In this document: piece after piece, positions 1 to 8,370 of the stretch
Position numbering within the stretch: position 1 is the first letter of the stretch
Layout: every line of letters starts with the position of its first letter
Source of the DNA: Bacteroidaceae bacterium
GTDB taxonomy: Bacteria > Bacteroidota > Bacteroidia > Bacteroidales > Bacteroidaceae
Assembly: GCA_024398535.1 (NCBI GenBank)
Contig: JAKSIY010000013.1
Coordinates: forward strand, 1 to 35,537
Direction: 5' to 3'
DNA: 35,537 nucleotides
Program-made: the position numbers and the translations under genes
The notes under the pieces: generated by a model
Database searches by the model: none
Seen by the model: only the letters and a program-made list of their open reading frames with translations
Told to the model about the DNA's origin: nothing

Positions 1-427
1 GCTTGACCGCACCCTCCACACGCAGCTGCAACGGAGCATCAACTGTCACAATGGCATCGGTCTCTGAATCAAATCCACTCTCATACAGGATGGCAGACTC
101 CATGAAACAGATTGGGCTGTCCTGTTCAGAACACCACACCCTGAAGTCGTCACGAACCCTAGGATGAACCAGGGCGTTGATCCTTGCAGCATTCTCAGGT
201 CCGTCAAAAAGGAACGATGCCAGCAACGCACGGTCCAGATGTCCTTCTGCGTAAAGCGTCAGTCCGGTCAGCTGCTCCAGCTGGCTGGCCAGGAGCGGGT
301 CTGAATCCATAAGCATCTTTGCACGTGAATCGCAATCATACACAGGGAATCCACGTCTCTCAATGAGACGGGCCACGTAGCTCTTGCCACACCCTATTCC
401 ACCTGTTATTCCAACCCTGAAAATCAT
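1..427 (-). CDS. coaE: Dephospho-CoA kinase, C-terminally cut by the window edge
   Basis: Catalyses the last step of coenzyme A synthesis, phosphorylating the 3'-hydroxyl of dephospho-CoA with ATP in the cytoplasm. Reading the minus strand from the ATG at 427 gives MIFRVGITGGIGCGKSYVAR, which contains the P-loop GGIGCGKS typical of CoaE. Further on are VYDCDSRAK, matching the conserved acidic region that follows the P-loop in this family, and an HPRVR motif. About 142 codons are visible and the C-terminal third lies beyond position 1. The start codon overlaps the stop of the upstream YbbR-like gene in an ATGA arrangement (427-424), so the two are translationally coupled and share the nusB operon. 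Seen: motif and overlap. Inferred: function, with high confidence. Confidence 0.93.
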   Translation of the reverse strand, partial: MIFRVGITGGIGCGKSYVARLIERRGFPVYDCDSRAKMLMDSDPLLASQLEQLTGLTLYAEGHLDRALLASFLFDGPENAARINALVHPRVRDDFRVWCSEQDSPICFMESAILYESGFDSETDAIVTVDAPLQLRVEGAVK

Positions 428-1458
428 TCCATCAAATATGAAACCGGAATACGGTCTGCAACCGTTGTCTCAATAAGGAAATCCACCGTAGCAGGCTGAA
501 TCCTGACACGGTTCACACCGGCTGGCTGCCTGTAAACCTTCAGCTGCACCTTCTCCTGCTGAATGCCGGCCATGTCATTGTGATCCACTACCACCGTGAA
601 ATCCTCTGGCCTGACATCATCAAAATCAGCCATTCTTACCCAGAACACCAACCTTGCCTTTGAAGGAAAAGCCCTCAGGACCTGACCTTCAGGAAGATTA
701 ATGCCTACAACCGGCACATCTAGGCTCTTCTCCGTGTACTGCGATGCTGAGACCGTCATCTCAACCTCATCAGAGTACAGGAGCATGCCATTCTGGGCAA
801 CCAGACTGACGCGCTGGGTCACAGTATCAGCAGAAACCTCAACCCGGACATTCTCTGTCCTTACCACCAGTGCGCTGTCCCGGTTACTGCGTGATATACC
901 AACTGCCACGCTGTCAGGAGAGAACCTGATTGCATCGGCAAAATACTGGTTTACACTCTCAGTAGTGCCGCCGAACACCACAGGAACCATCACAATCTTC
1001 TCATTTATGTATGTGAAGACCAGTGAATCGGGCTGTATGTTACGGATTGTTATAGACTGCGGCATAATCTGGGACAGAGTATCCTTGAGCAGGACGGTAG
1101 CCAGGGATCCATGTCCGCCGGCCATCTGGAAACGGTCCACAGGTATCGCCATGGGACTGGCATGCCTTATACGGATCTGCTCTCCCCACAACGCTGAACC
1201 CTTTCCCGAAACCGTAAGCTTTAGAGACCAGGCATCGTCTGTAATGACTCTGACGCCTCCCTCCTGTGCTGTCAGTTCAACGGGATACTCTATATTGAGT
1301 TCATAAGTGTCGCTCATGGCCCTGGACCACCAGAAAAAGAAAGCAAGACACAGAAACAGAAGGAAGACTGTAAGATCACTGCCGTTTACAGACGTCCGCA
1401 GTGACCTTGCAATCTCCTTTATCTTCTGAAGAAGTTGTGTCTGTGACTTGAACTTCAT
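424..1458 (-). CDS. YbbR/CdaR-like membrane-anchored protein
   Basis: 344-residue protein with one N-terminal membrane segment (about residues 28-46, ending in FFFWWSRAMS) followed by repeated beta-rich YbbR-type modules on the extracytoplasmic side. In Firmicutes, YbbR/CdaR proteins regulate the diadenylate cyclase CdaA. In Bacteroidales a YbbR-like protein commonly sits in a nusB-yajC-ybbR-coaE order, as here, but no cyclase gene lies in this window, so a c-di-AMP role is only inferred. It is 37 bp downstream of yajC and overlaps coaE by 4 bp. The residues after the membrane segment (YELNIEYPVEL) resemble the usual start of a YbbR repeat. The assignment rests on architecture and neighbourhood. 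Confidence 0.75.
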   Translation of the reverse strand: MKFKSQTQLLQKIKEIARSLRTSVNGSDLTVFLLFLCLAFFFWWSRAMSDTYELNIEYPVELTAQEGGVRVITDDAWSLKLTVSGKGSALWGEQIRIRHASPMAIPVDRFQMAGGHGSLATVLLKDTLSQIMPQSITIRNIQPDSLVFTYINEKIVMVPVVFGGTTESVNQYFADAIRFSPDSVAVGISRSNRDSALVVRTENVRVEVSADTVTQRVSLVAQNGMLLYSDEVEMTVSASQYTEKSLDVPVVGINLPEGQVLRAFPSKARLVFWVRMADFDDVRPEDFTVVVDHNDMAGIQQEKVQLKVYRQPAGVNRVRIQPATVDFLIETTVADRIPVSYLME

Positions 1459-1495
1459 GTCAGACTGTCCAGAACTGTTCAGCTAGCCGGAAGAA

Positions 1496-1939
1496 TTACT
1501 TTGATTCCTCCTCAGCCTTCTTCTCCTTCTTTGACTTCTTGGCAGGAGCAGCTGGCTGCTCTGTTGGAACAGGATTGATGTATCTCTTGTCAACGCGGAT
1601 ACGCAGGTTCTGTGAAACCTCAAGGATTACAGAAACAGCATCCATGCTGACAATCTTGCCGAATACACCACTTGCGTTGATTACCTCCTGACCAATCTGG
1701 AGCGAGTTGCGGAACTTGTCACCCTCCTTATCCTTGCGTGGACGCATCAGGATGAACATGAGTACCATGAGCATCAGCAGCCACATGAGTGACATATTGC
1801 CACCTGGACGCTGTGCTGCAGCACCATCAGTGTCTGGTGCTGAAAGATCTACACCTTCCTGAGCAAAGGTCAGGATGCTGTTGTGCTCAACAGTCTGGAA
1901 TGTACCAGTTACTGTGTTGAGATACAGAAATGTTGCCAT
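1496..1939 (-). CDS. yajC: YajC, preprotein translocase accessory subunit
   Basis: YajC is a small single-pass inner-membrane protein that associates with SecDF-YidC at the Sec translocon. The 147-residue product has a hydrophobic segment at about residues 49-65 (MSLMWLLMLMVLMFILM) followed directly by RPRKDKE, the basic boundary typical of YajC. It then has the conserved region GQEVINASGVFGKIVSMD and a Lys/Glu-rich cytoplasmic tail. It is longer than usual because about 48 residues precede the membrane segment. An internal start at residue 49 (position 1795) would give a family-like length of about 99, so the start at 1939 is uncertain. It lies 12 bp after nusB in the same operon. Confidence 0.88.
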   Translation of the reverse strand: MATFLYLNTVTGTFQTVEHNSILTFAQEGVDLSAPDTDGAAAQRPGGNMSLMWLLMLMVLMFILMRPRKDKEGDKFRNSLQIGQEVINASGVFGKIVSMDAVSVILEVSQNLRIRVDKRYINPVPTEQPAAPAKKSKKEKKAEEESK

Positions 1940-1951
1940 ATCAGTTGTTTT

Positions 1952-2878
1952 TTATTTGTTGATTATACCATTTGATGCCAATTCCTTGGCAATTGTATCA
2001 AGCATGCCGTTCACAAAACCAGCACTGTTAGGAGTGCTGTAGAACTTTGAAATCTCCACATACTCATTTATTGAGACCTTCAGCGGAATGGCCGGGAACT
2101 TCATGATCTCAGCAAGGCCAACCTGCATTATGAGTGAATCCATAAATGCCAGACGTCCTGCCTCCCAGCCACGTGTGTGCGATGCAATCAGCTGCCTGTA
2201 CTCCTCTGCTCCTTCAATGGTAGCCAGAAGCAGGTCCGATGCAAACTTCTCATCTTCTGGATCCGTGTATGCAGGAAGAAGAGGCTGGTCAGCACCATTC
2301 TCTTCCTTGAATCCCTTGAAAGTCTTTATGACAAAGGAATCCACCATATCCTTGTCTCCGTTCCAGTACAGATTCTGCTCCTCAAGTGCAGCCTCAAGTT
2401 CTGCATTGTCAAAGACGATGCTCTTGTAGAGCCTGCGGCAAAGGTCACGGTCTGCCTCATAGTCAAACCTCTCTTCTGCCATGTAATCCTCAAGCACACG
2501 GCTCTCAAGAATCTGAGCATAGATACTCTTGATAAGTCCAGAATCTGACATCCACTCCGGATGCTCAGTCTCCATGAACTCCTTCAGGGACTTGTTTTCA
2601 GACAACTGCGCCAGAACCCTGTTCTGTGAGAAACGGAGCTCGGACTGACGAAGTTTTTCCGGATAATACTGCTGTTTCTTCTCTACCACCAGACGTGAGT
2701 AGTCAATCACGCAACTCATCATATAGAGAAGGTTGTTGTAAAGGCTGTAGGCACTTGAAAGACTCTGTGCCAACTCCTGACCGGCCCATTTCAAACCCTT
2801 CTTGCCGCTCTCTCCACTTTCAAAGTAAGCGTAGGCTATCTGGACCACTTTTAATCTTATAAGAACACGGTTTATCAT
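1952..2878 (-). CDS. nusB: Transcription antitermination factor NusB, long Bacteroidales form
   Basis: NusB binds boxA RNA with S10 (NusE) in rRNA antitermination complexes. The product is 308 residues, about twice the length of E. coli NusB. The N-terminal part (MINRVLIRLKVVQIAYAYF) matches the first NusB helix. The C-terminal helical region, about residues 240-300 (FMDSLIMQVGLAEIMKFP, then INEYVEISKFYSTPNS), matches the conserved second half. The middle holds a roughly 130-residue charged helical insertion, a pattern known from Bacteroidetes NusB. It is the first gene of the nusB-yajC-ybbR-coaE operon. A -7 box lies at 2908-2901, and a perfect inverted repeat sits in its leader. Confidence 0.9.
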   Translation of the reverse strand: MINRVLIRLKVVQIAYAYFESGESGKKGLKWAGQELAQSLSSAYSLYNNLLYMMSCVIDYSRLVVEKKQQYYPEKLRQSELRFSQNRVLAQLSENKSLKEFMETEHPEWMSDSGLIKSIYAQILESRVLEDYMAEERFDYEADRDLCRRLYKSIVFDNAELEAALEEQNLYWNGDKDMVDSFVIKTFKGFKEENGADQPLLPAYTDPEDEKFASDLLLATIEGAEEYRQLIASHTRGWEAGRLAFMDSLIMQVGLAEIMKFPAIPLKVSINEYVEISKFYSTPNSAGFVNGMLDTIAKELASNGIINK

Positions 2879-2880
2879 AA

Positions 2881-2896
2881 TTCAATCGCTATTGAA
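2881..2896. repeat. Perfect inverted repeat in the nusB leader
   Basis: TTCAAT-CGCT-ATTGAA is a perfect 6-bp inverted repeat with a 4-nt loop. It lies between the predicted nusB -7 box (2908-2901) and the nusB ATG at 2878, so it covers the expected transcription start and 5' UTR. It could be a 5' hairpin in the mRNA or a small operator. Nothing in the sequence decides between these. Confidence 0.5.
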
Positions 2897-2900
2897 CGTG

Positions 2901-2908
2901 CAAATTTA
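2901..2908 (-). promoter_or_regulatory. Predicted -7 box for the nusB operon
   Basis: On the minus strand this reads TAAATTTG, matching the Bacteroidetes -7 consensus TAnnTTTG, about 23 bp upstream of the nusB start. No TTG is seen at the 19-bp spacing, so support is from the -7 box and its position only. Confidence 0.5.
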
Positions 2909-2952
2909 CTAAACAAATCATCACCAACCGATGCGCGATGCAAAAAAAATTG

Positions 2953-2960
2953 TACCTTTG
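2953..2960 (+). promoter_or_regulatory. Predicted -7 box for the rplY operon
   Basis: TACCTTTG matches TAnnTTTG, identical to the box before tRNA-Asp at 35453. It predicts transcription starting near 2965 and a leader of about 100 nt before rplY. A clear TTG -33 element is not visible. Confidence 0.6.
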
Positions 2961-3064
2961 CCACGCTTTTACATGAAGTATCGGATTACCACTCCGGTGG
3001 GATTCCTTTAACTAGTGTGATGGTGAATTGATTAAAAACAATTTAGAGTAACACAAAAAAAATT
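2961..3064 (+). promoter_or_regulatory. Structured leader of the rplY operon
   Basis: Between the predicted promoter and the rplY ATG is about 100 nt of untranslated leader, long for this window. It can form a hairpin CCAC-TCCG-GTGG (2989-3000) extended by GGA/TCC flanks with a mismatch (2983-3006). This is followed by an A-rich single-stranded stretch up to the start codon. Ribosomal-protein leaders often carry autoregulatory folds, but I do not recognise a named family here. Confidence 0.35.
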
Positions 3065-3661
3065 ATGAAGACAATTGACATTCAGGGCACAGCACGTGCA
3101 GAGTTCGGTAAGAAGGGTGCAAAGGAGCTGAGAAAGGCAAACGTTATCCCATGCGTTCTTTACGGAGTAGAGAAGGATGAGAAGGGCCTTCCAGTAGCAA
3201 AGGCATTCAAGGTAACAACAGAGGCTGTACGCAATCTGGTTTACACTCCAGACATCCACATGGTTAACCTTACAATTGACGGAACAACAGTTCTTGCAAT
3301 CCTCAAGGACATCCAGTTCCACCCAGTAAAGGACTCAATCATGCACATGGACTTCTATCAGGTAACTGAGGACAAGCCAATCGTAATGAATGTTCCTGTA
3401 AAGCTTGTTGGTCTTGCATCAGGTGTTAAGGCCGGTGGTAAGCTCGAGCAGATTCTGCGTACACTCAAGGTTAAGGCTCTCTACACACAGATGCCACAGA
3501 AGATTGAGGTTGACGTTACCAAGCTGATCATTGGCAAGACAATCAAGGTTGGCGACATCAACATTGAGGGTCTGCAGTTCGTAAACTCAAAGGAGGCTGT
3601 TGTCTGCGGTGTTATGGCTACACGTAACGCAAAGGCACAGAAGGCTCAGGACGGTGAGTAA
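3065..3661 (+). CDS. rplY: 50S ribosomal protein L25/general stress protein Ctc
   Basis: 198-residue two-domain L25 (Ctc/TL5 form) that binds 5S rRNA in the large ribosomal subunit. The N-terminal domain (about residues 1-90) begins [20 protein letters not shown] and contains the conserved IPCVLYG. The C-terminal TL5 beta domain follows from MDFYQV to about residue 185, with a short Lys/Ala tail. It is the first gene of the rplY-pth-hslR-marC operon, 11 bp before pth; rplY-pth adjacency is widespread in bacteria. The codon choice (AAG, GTT, GCA) looks like that of a highly expressed gene. Confidence 0.96.
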   Translation: MKTIDIQGTARAEFGKKGAKELRKANVIPCVLYGVEKDEKGLPVAKAFKVTTEAVRNLVYTPDIHMVNLTIDGTTVLAILKDIQFHPVKDSIMHMDFYQVTEDKPIVMNVPVKLVGLASGVKAGGKLEQILRTLKVKALYTQMPQKIEVDVTKLIIGKTIKVGDINIEGLQFVNSKEAVVCGVMATRNAKAQKAQDGE

Positions 3662-3672
3662 TACAGGACAGA

Positions 3673-4233
3673 ATGAAATATCTTATTGTTGGACTGGGTA
3701 ACCCCGGTGATGAATACCAGGATACCCGCCACAATATAGGGTTTATGGTGTTGGATGCCTTGGCTAAGGCATCCAATGCTGTTTTTCAAGACAAGCGTTA
3801 CGGCTTTGTAGCAGAGACTTCTGTCAAGAACTGCCAGTTGGTCCTGCTCAAGCCTACAACCTTCATGAACCTTAGTGGCAATGCCGTCCGTTACTGGATG
3901 GACAAGGAGAAGATTCCGGCAGAGAGACTGCTGGTCATTGCAGACGACCTTCAGCTGCCGGTCGGCAAGCTGCGCCTCAGGGGCAAGGGAAGCGGTGGTG
4001 GACACAACGGCCTTGGCAACATCATCAGCACAATCTCAACCCAGGAGTTTGCCCGCCTGCGCTTTGGCATCGGCAATGACTACCCTATGGGCATGCAGAT
4101 CAAGTTCGTGCTTGACCCATTCCCTGCTGACGAACGCAAGATTGTTGATGAGAAGATTCCTGTAGCGGTAGAAGCCATCAAGAGTTTCTGCCTGGCAGGT
4201 CTTTCCATAACAATGACACAATACAACAAATGA
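3673..4233 (+). CDS. pth: Peptidyl-tRNA hydrolase
   Basis: Hydrolyses peptidyl-tRNAs dropped by stalled ribosomes, recycling tRNA in the cytoplasm. The 186-residue length is normal. Visible motifs are GLGNPGDEY at residues 7-15 with Asn10, DTRHNIGF with catalytic His20, TFMNLSG, the [13 protein letters not shown] segment holding the conserved Asp near residue 93, and [10 protein letters not shown]. It lies 11 bp after rplY and 10 bp before hslR, so it is co-transcribed with both. All expected catalytic residues are present. Confidence 0.97.
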   Translation: MKYLIVGLGNPGDEYQDTRHNIGFMVLDALAKASNAVFQDKRYGFVAETSVKNCQLVLLKPTTFMNLSGNAVRYWMDKEKIPAERLLVIADDLQLPVGKLRLRGKGSGGGHNGLGNIISTISTQEFARLRFGIGNDYPMGMQIKFVLDPFPADERKIVDEKIPVAVEAIKSFCLAGLSITMTQYNK

Positions 4234-4243
4234 CCCACAGACT

Positions 4244-4657
4244 ATGGCTGAAGCAAGAATTGACAAATGGCTCTGGGCTGTGCGCATCTTCAAGACGCGC
4301 ACGATTGCTGCCGATGCATGCAAGAAGGGCCGCATCAGCGTGAACGGCGCCCAGGTAAAACCTTCAAAGAGTGTGAAGGTCGGAGACACCGTGCAGGTAC
4401 GCAAGGCTCCGGTCACCTACTCTTTCAAGGTGCTGCAGACCATAGAGAACCGCGTCGGTGCAAAACTGGTTCCGGACATGATGGAAAATATCACTCCTCA
4501 GGATCAGTATGAGTTGCTTGAGATGAATCGCATCGGCGGCTTTGTAACACGTGCAGCCGGCCTTGGCAGACCTACCAAGAAGGACCGCCGTGACATGGAT
4601 GACTTCCTGAGCGGTGCCGGTGATGCCGTATTTGACGAATTTGACTTCGACGAATAA
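4244..4657 (+). CDS. hslR: S4-domain RNA-binding protein, Hsp15 family
   Basis: 137-residue protein with an N-terminal S4 RNA-binding fold (residues 3-65, beginning ARIDKWLWAVRIFKTRT). This is the typical Hsp15 signature. Hsp15 binds free 50S subunits that carry nascent chains after premature dissociation and aids their recycling. The C-terminal part (GRPTKKDRRDMDDFL) is the usual basic tail, followed by an acidic end. Co-transcription with pth fits a shared role in rescuing stalled translation. The exact substrate in this lineage is inferred. Confidence 0.9.
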   Translation: MAEARIDKWLWAVRIFKTRTIAADACKKGRISVNGAQVKPSKSVKVGDTVQVRKAPVTYSFKVLQTIENRVGAKLVPDMMENITPQDQYELLEMNRIGGFVTRAAGLGRPTKKDRRDMDDFLSGAGDAVFDEFDFDE

Positions 4658-4683
4658 CACCACACAAAACGAAAAAGATTATT

Positions 4684-5277
4684 ATGGTAGATTTCTTCAC
4701 TTCATTCAACGCAATGCAGGCATTCAGTGCATTCATCATCCTGTTTGCCATCATTGACGTACTTGGCTCTCTGCCTATCATTGTGACCCTTCAAGAGAAG
4801 GGCAAGACTGTCAGGCCGCTCAAGGCTACACTCCTGTCAGGTGCCATACTTCTGGCATTTTTCTATGCCGGAGACCTGATTCTGAAGCTCTTTCACGTTG
4901 ACATTGAGTCCTTTGCCGTGGCAGGTGCATTCCTAATCTTTTTGATTGCACTTGAAATGCTGCTTGACATTGAGATTTTCAAGTTCAACGGACCGTCGGC
5001 CGATGCAACACTGGTGCCTCTGGTATTTCCACTGCTGGCCGGTGCAGGAACCTTCACAACCCTGATTGCCCTGAAGGCAGAGTACGCAGACATCAACATC
5101 ATCCTGGGACTTCTGCTGAACATAGTCTGGATATTTGTCGTACTGAAACTCTCAAACAGGATCCAGAAGATCTTTGGACCTGCAGGAATCTACATCATGA
5201 GGAAATTCTTCGGAATCATCCTTCTGGCAACAGGTATCCGACTCTTTACGGCAAACCTGAGCTCAATGTTCGGTTAA
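4684..5277 (+). CDS. MarC-family integral membrane protein
   Basis: 197 residues with about six hydrophobic segments, in the pattern of the MarC/UPF0056 family. Characteristic parts are the first membrane segment (FIILFAIIDVLGSLPIIV), then FPLLAGAGTFTTLI, and near the end RKFFGIILLATGIRLF. The molecular function of this family is not established; despite the name, a role in antibiotic resistance was not supported in E. coli. It is the last gene of the rplY operon, 26 bp after hslR. Its last 15 bp overlap the convergent apbE gene. Confidence 0.88.
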   Translation: MVDFFTSFNAMQAFSAFIILFAIIDVLGSLPIIVTLQEKGKTVRPLKATLLSGAILLAFFYAGDLILKLFHVDIESFAVAGAFLIFLIALEMLLDIEIFKFNGPSADATLVPLVFPLLAGAGTFTTLIALKAEYADINIILGLLLNIVWIFVVLKLSNRIQKIFGPAGIYIMRKFFGIILLATGIRLFTANLSSMFG

Positions 5278-6246
5278 ATCAATCGACTGAAGTTCACCGT
5301 TCTGGTCAGAAACAATCAGATAGGCTCTGAGTTCACTGTGCTCTTTCAGGAACTCCAGAGCCTTTTCTGTACCCATTACCATAAAAGAGGTGGCAAGAGC
5401 ATCGGCAGTAGCGCAGTCACCGGCAATCACCGTGGCAGACAGAAGCGAATGGCTGACCGGCATGCAGCTCTTGGGATCAATTGTATGGGCTACCTTACGG
5501 CCATCCTTGTAATAGAAGTTGCGGTAGTTACCTGAAGTAGCCATGCCGCAGTCAGTTATCTTGAGTACTGTCTGAAGATTGCTTGTTATGGCCAGAGTAT
5601 CGTCCTGAGGCTTGTTCACTCCTATGCTCCAGTCATTTCCCTTGGGATTCCTTCCACCCAGCACAATCTCGCCGCCAATCTCAACCATGTAATCCTCTAT
5701 ACCTTTTGAGTGCAGCATCTGGGCAACCACGTCACATCCAAACCCCTTGGCAATGGCACTGCAGTCCATCATCACGCGGGCATCGTCCTTCACGATGCGT
5801 CCATTCTGCTCAGACACATGAGTATAGCCTACTATCTCTCTAAGGCTGTCCAGCATACTCTCTGTGACATCATCAGACTTGCTGAAGCCAAAGCCCCAGG
5901 CATTCACGGCAGGAGCCACGGTAATATCAAAAGCTCCGTCAGTCATCTCGGACACCTTCATTGCCAGACGGAAGATATGCAGGAACATGCTGTCCGGCTC
6001 CACATCCTCATTGCGGTTGATGCGTGCTATCGTGGAACTCTGATTAAACATTGACAGTGCAGAATCAACTTTTGCAAGAGACGCCTTTATCTCTGCCTGA
6101 AGATCCTCATTGTACAGATAGGTAATCTTGTATGTCGTACCAAAAACCTGCCCCTGATTTGTCCTATAGACAGGTTTGTTGCCATGAAGTATCAGTATTG
6201 TTCCTATTATCAGAAAAGCCAGGAACGGATAATGCCATTTTTTCAT
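5263..6246 (-). CDS. apbE: FAD:protein FMN transferase (ApbE)
   Basis: ApbE covalently attaches FMN to Thr residues of extracytoplasmic flavoproteins such as NqrB/NqrC and RnfG/RnfD subunits. The 327-residue protein has an N-terminal signal/anchor (about residues 5-21) without a lipobox Cys, so membrane anchoring rather than lipidation is expected. Family motifs include GTTYKITY, AIAKGFGCDVVA (the conserved AKG core), VEIGGEI (Asp replaced by Glu-Ile in the usual G-G-D/E region), and near the C-terminus GDCATADALATSFMVMG. It overlaps mntP upstream by 4 bp (ATGA) and marC at its 3' end by 15 bp. Function is assigned with high confidence. Confidence 0.93.
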   Translation of the reverse strand: MKKWHYPFLAFLIIGTILILHGNKPVYRTNQGQVFGTTYKITYLYNEDLQAEIKASLAKVDSALSMFNQSSTIARINRNEDVEPDSMFLHIFRLAMKVSEMTDGAFDITVAPAVNAWGFGFSKSDDVTESMLDSLREIVGYTHVSEQNGRIVKDDARVMMDCSAIAKGFGCDVVAQMLHSKGIEDYMVEIGGEIVLGGRNPKGNDWSIGVNKPQDDTLAITSNLQTVLKITDCGMATSGNYRNFYYKDGRKVAHTIDPKSCMPVSHSLLSATVIAGDCATADALATSFMVMGTEKALEFLKEHSELRAYLIVSDQNGELQSIDLTEH

Positions 6247-6815
6247 ACCAGAATATGCTGAAGAAGAATCTTGATGCCTATGCCCACAAGAATCACGCCG
6301 CCCAGAATCTCAACTGGAAAGTTAATCTTCTTTCCGGCATAAGCACCGGTCAGGAAGCCTGCAACAGAGAAGAGGAATGAGACAAGTCCTATTATCAGAA
6401 CAGGCATTGATATGCTCTGGATTGTATCCATCCCCTGGCAGACAAATGAAAGTCCCACTGCAAATGCATCAATACTGGTGGCAACTGCTAAAGTCAGGGT
6501 GACAGACAGTTTTGTAGGATCAAATGAGCGTTCCTCCTCTTCAGGCTTCAAGCCGTCAAGAATCATCTTTCCACCTATGAATGCCAGCAGTCCGAACGCT
6601 ATCCAATGGTCCACGTGCTCTATTGCCTCACAGAAAAAACTCATTCCCAGCCAACCCAGCAGGGGCATGGCAGCCTGGAACAGGCCGAACATCAGGGCAG
6701 AGACAAGCATTGTCCTGACAACCAAGCGCTTCTGAATCAAACCACAGGTGATTGACACCGTCAGGCAATCCATAGCCAGGGCAATACCCAGAAGAATCTG
6801 TTCTGCTATTGACAT
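6243..6815 (-). CDS. mntP: Manganese efflux pump MntP
   Basis: 190-residue six-TM protein of the MntP (YebN/DUF204) family, which exports Mn2+ from the cytoplasm. Two symmetric halves each carry the conserved acidic motif in a membrane helix: ALAMDCLTVSITCG near residue 16 and ATSIDAFAVGLSF near residue 117. A charged loop (KPEEEERSFD) separates the halves. The second half ends with a typical glycine-rich helix (EILGGVILVGIGIKIL). It is packed between the GT2 gene (1-bp gap) and apbE (ATGA overlap) in one operon. No Mn riboswitch (yybP-ykoY) is visible upstream. Confidence 0.92.
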   Translation of the reverse strand: MSIAEQILLGIALAMDCLTVSITCGLIQKRLVVRTMLVSALMFGLFQAAMPLLGWLGMSFFCEAIEHVDHWIAFGLLAFIGGKMILDGLKPEEEERSFDPTKLSVTLTLAVATSIDAFAVGLSFVCQGMDTIQSISMPVLIIGLVSFLFSVAGFLTGAYAGKKINFPVEILGGVILVGIGIKILLQHILV

Positions 6816-6816
6816 A

Positions 6817-7767
6817 TCAGAACTCCTTCTCTATCTTGTAGTCATTGCGCTCCTGTGAAGAGCGGCTTATAAGTTCGCCAAGGAAACCGGTCAGGAAGAG
6901 CATCGTACCCATGAGCATTCCCACCAATGACAGATAGAAATATGGGTTGTCTGTCACCAGACGTGCCGGAATGCCCTTTGCCAGACAGACAAGCTTGCTG
7001 GTACCAACCACAATTGCAGCAATGAAGCAGACAATGAACATGAGAGATCCCAGAAGACCAAAGAAATGCATCGGCTGCTTTCCGAACTTGTTCAGGAACC
7101 AGAGTGACATAAGGTCCAGATAGCCGTTCACGAATCGGTTCAGGCCAAACTTGCTGACACCATATTTTCTGGCCTGATGGTGTACGACCTTCTCACCGAT
7201 GCGGTCAAATCCAGCATTCTTGGCCAGGAAAGGAATGTAACGGTGCATCTCGCCGTAAACCTCAATATTCTTTACCACCTCATTCCTGTATGCCTTCAGG
7301 CCACAGTTCATGTCATGGAGCTTGATGCCGGTCACCTTGCGGGCTGTCCAGTTATATATCTTTGACGGAATATTCTTGCTGAACTTTCCGTCATATCGTT
7401 TCTTCTTCCAGCCGGACACAAGGTCATAACCCTCCTCACGGATCATACGTACCATCTCAGGAACCTCTTCCGGACTATCCTGCAGGTCTGCATCCATAGT
7501 GACCACAATGTCACCTTTTGCACGGGCAAATCCGCAGAAAAGGGCCGGAGACTTTCCATAGTTGCGTCTGAACTTTATGCCATGCACATTGTCATGGGCC
7601 TGCTGCAGGCCTTCAATGATCTGCCAGGAGTTGTCAGTACTTCCGTCATTGATAAAAAGAATTTCATACGAAAGAGAGTTTTCCTTCATTACCCTGTCAA
7701 TCCAGGAATAGAGTTCCGGAAGTGATTCAGCCTCATTGAAGAGAGGCACAATGATAGAAAGATCCAT
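6817..7767 (-). CDS. Glycosyltransferase family 2, polyprenyl-phosphate sugar transferase type
   Basis: 316-residue GT2 enzyme with an N-terminal GT-A domain (residues 1-225) and two C-terminal membrane helices (about 232-255 and 272-296). Motifs are SIIVPLFNEAESLPELY, FINDGSTDNSW and the metal-binding DADLQDSPEE. This layout matches ArnC/GtrB-like enzymes that load a sugar from a nucleotide donor onto undecaprenyl phosphate at the inner membrane for envelope glycan synthesis. The sugar cannot be told from sequence. It follows the DUF4199-like gene by 12 bp and precedes mntP by 1 bp, so it is in the same transcript. Confidence 0.9.
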   Translation of the reverse strand: MDLSIIVPLFNEAESLPELYSWIDRVMKENSLSYEILFINDGSTDNSWQIIEGLQQAHDNVHGIKFRRNYGKSPALFCGFARAKGDIVVTMDADLQDSPEEVPEMVRMIREEGYDLVSGWKKKRYDGKFSKNIPSKIYNWTARKVTGIKLHDMNCGLKAYRNEVVKNIEVYGEMHRYIPFLAKNAGFDRIGEKVVHHQARKYGVSKFGLNRFVNGYLDLMSLWFLNKFGKQPMHFFGLLGSLMFIVCFIAAIVVGTSKLVCLAKGIPARLVTDNPYFYLSLVGMLMGTMLFLTGFLGELISRSSQERNDYKIEKEF

Positions 7768-7779
7768 ATATTCTTTTGT

Positions 7780-8364
7780 TTATTTCTTCTTGAAAAGTGC
7801 GTATGTCGAGGTAGCAAGCCCCACTGCTACAGAGAACAGGTTACCCCAGAAAAGATTATTGTTGAACAGCTGCAGTACCGCCTGCCTGGGAGTCATCTGG
7901 GCCAGCAGCTTTCCCATTGCCTCAAGCTGCTGCACGTACTGCTGGACATCGCCCGCTCCTTCCGTCTCAGTTGCAGTTTCAAGCGCAGCCTGCTTCAGCC
8001 CCTCAATCTGAGCCATCAGATCAGCTGCAAAAGCCCCTCCGTCAAGATACTGCAGGTATGCAAAGGTAGCCACTCCTGCAATGACCGATGCGAACAGGCA
8101 TGTCAGGACAGATGTCAGCCAGGCCATGGGAAAAGGGAACAGCAGCCTGCAGTTCCTGTCCCGGTAAGCCTTGACCAGCCACCAGAGGAACACAGGCACA
8201 CCGATTGACAGAGCTACCAGAACAAGGCTGGCAACAGTGCTGCCCTTGACCGCCACCACCAGAATTGCCAGTTTTGCTATCTGGTAAATACCAAGCATCA
8301 AGCCCAGCTTCATGGCCGCATCAAGTATATTGAAACGAATTTCTATCTTTTCCGGATTCTCCAT
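7780..8364 (-). CDS. DUF4199-like small integral membrane protein
   Basis: 194-residue protein with about four hydrophobic segments and a central Ala/Glu-rich soluble stretch (about residues 100-155), in the style of DUF4199 proteins that sit next to GT2 genes in Bacteroidetes. Function is unknown. I place the start at 8364 (MENPEKIEIRF). The open frame extends upstream to 8433, but a minus-strand -7 box TAACTTTG lies at 8378-8371, only 6 nt before this ATG, and the upstream extension would run through the SRP RNA promoter. It heads the operon DUF4199-GT2-mntP-apbE. The predicted mRNA is leaderless or nearly so. Confidence 0.72.
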   Translation of the reverse strand: MENPEKIEIRFNILDAAMKLGLMLGIYQIAKLAILVVAVKGSTVASLVLVALSIGVPVFLWWLVKAYRDRNCRLLFPFPMAWLTSVLTCLFASVIAGVATFAYLQYLDGGAFAADLMAQIEGLKQAALETATETEGAGDVQQYVQQLEAMGKLLAQMTPRQAVLQLFNNNLFWGNLFSVAVGLATSTYALFKKK

Positions 8365-8370
8365 ATTCGG

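Noticed and set aside
701-1306. 201-residue open frame on the plus strand opposite the YbbR-like gene
   Set aside because: It is antisense to a gene with clear membrane and repeat features, has no domain, and shows no promoter or start context.
6243-6815. Mn2+ riboswitch control of mntP
   Set aside because: mntP starts 1 bp after the GT2 stop, so there is no room for a leader; no such motif is seen at the operon start.
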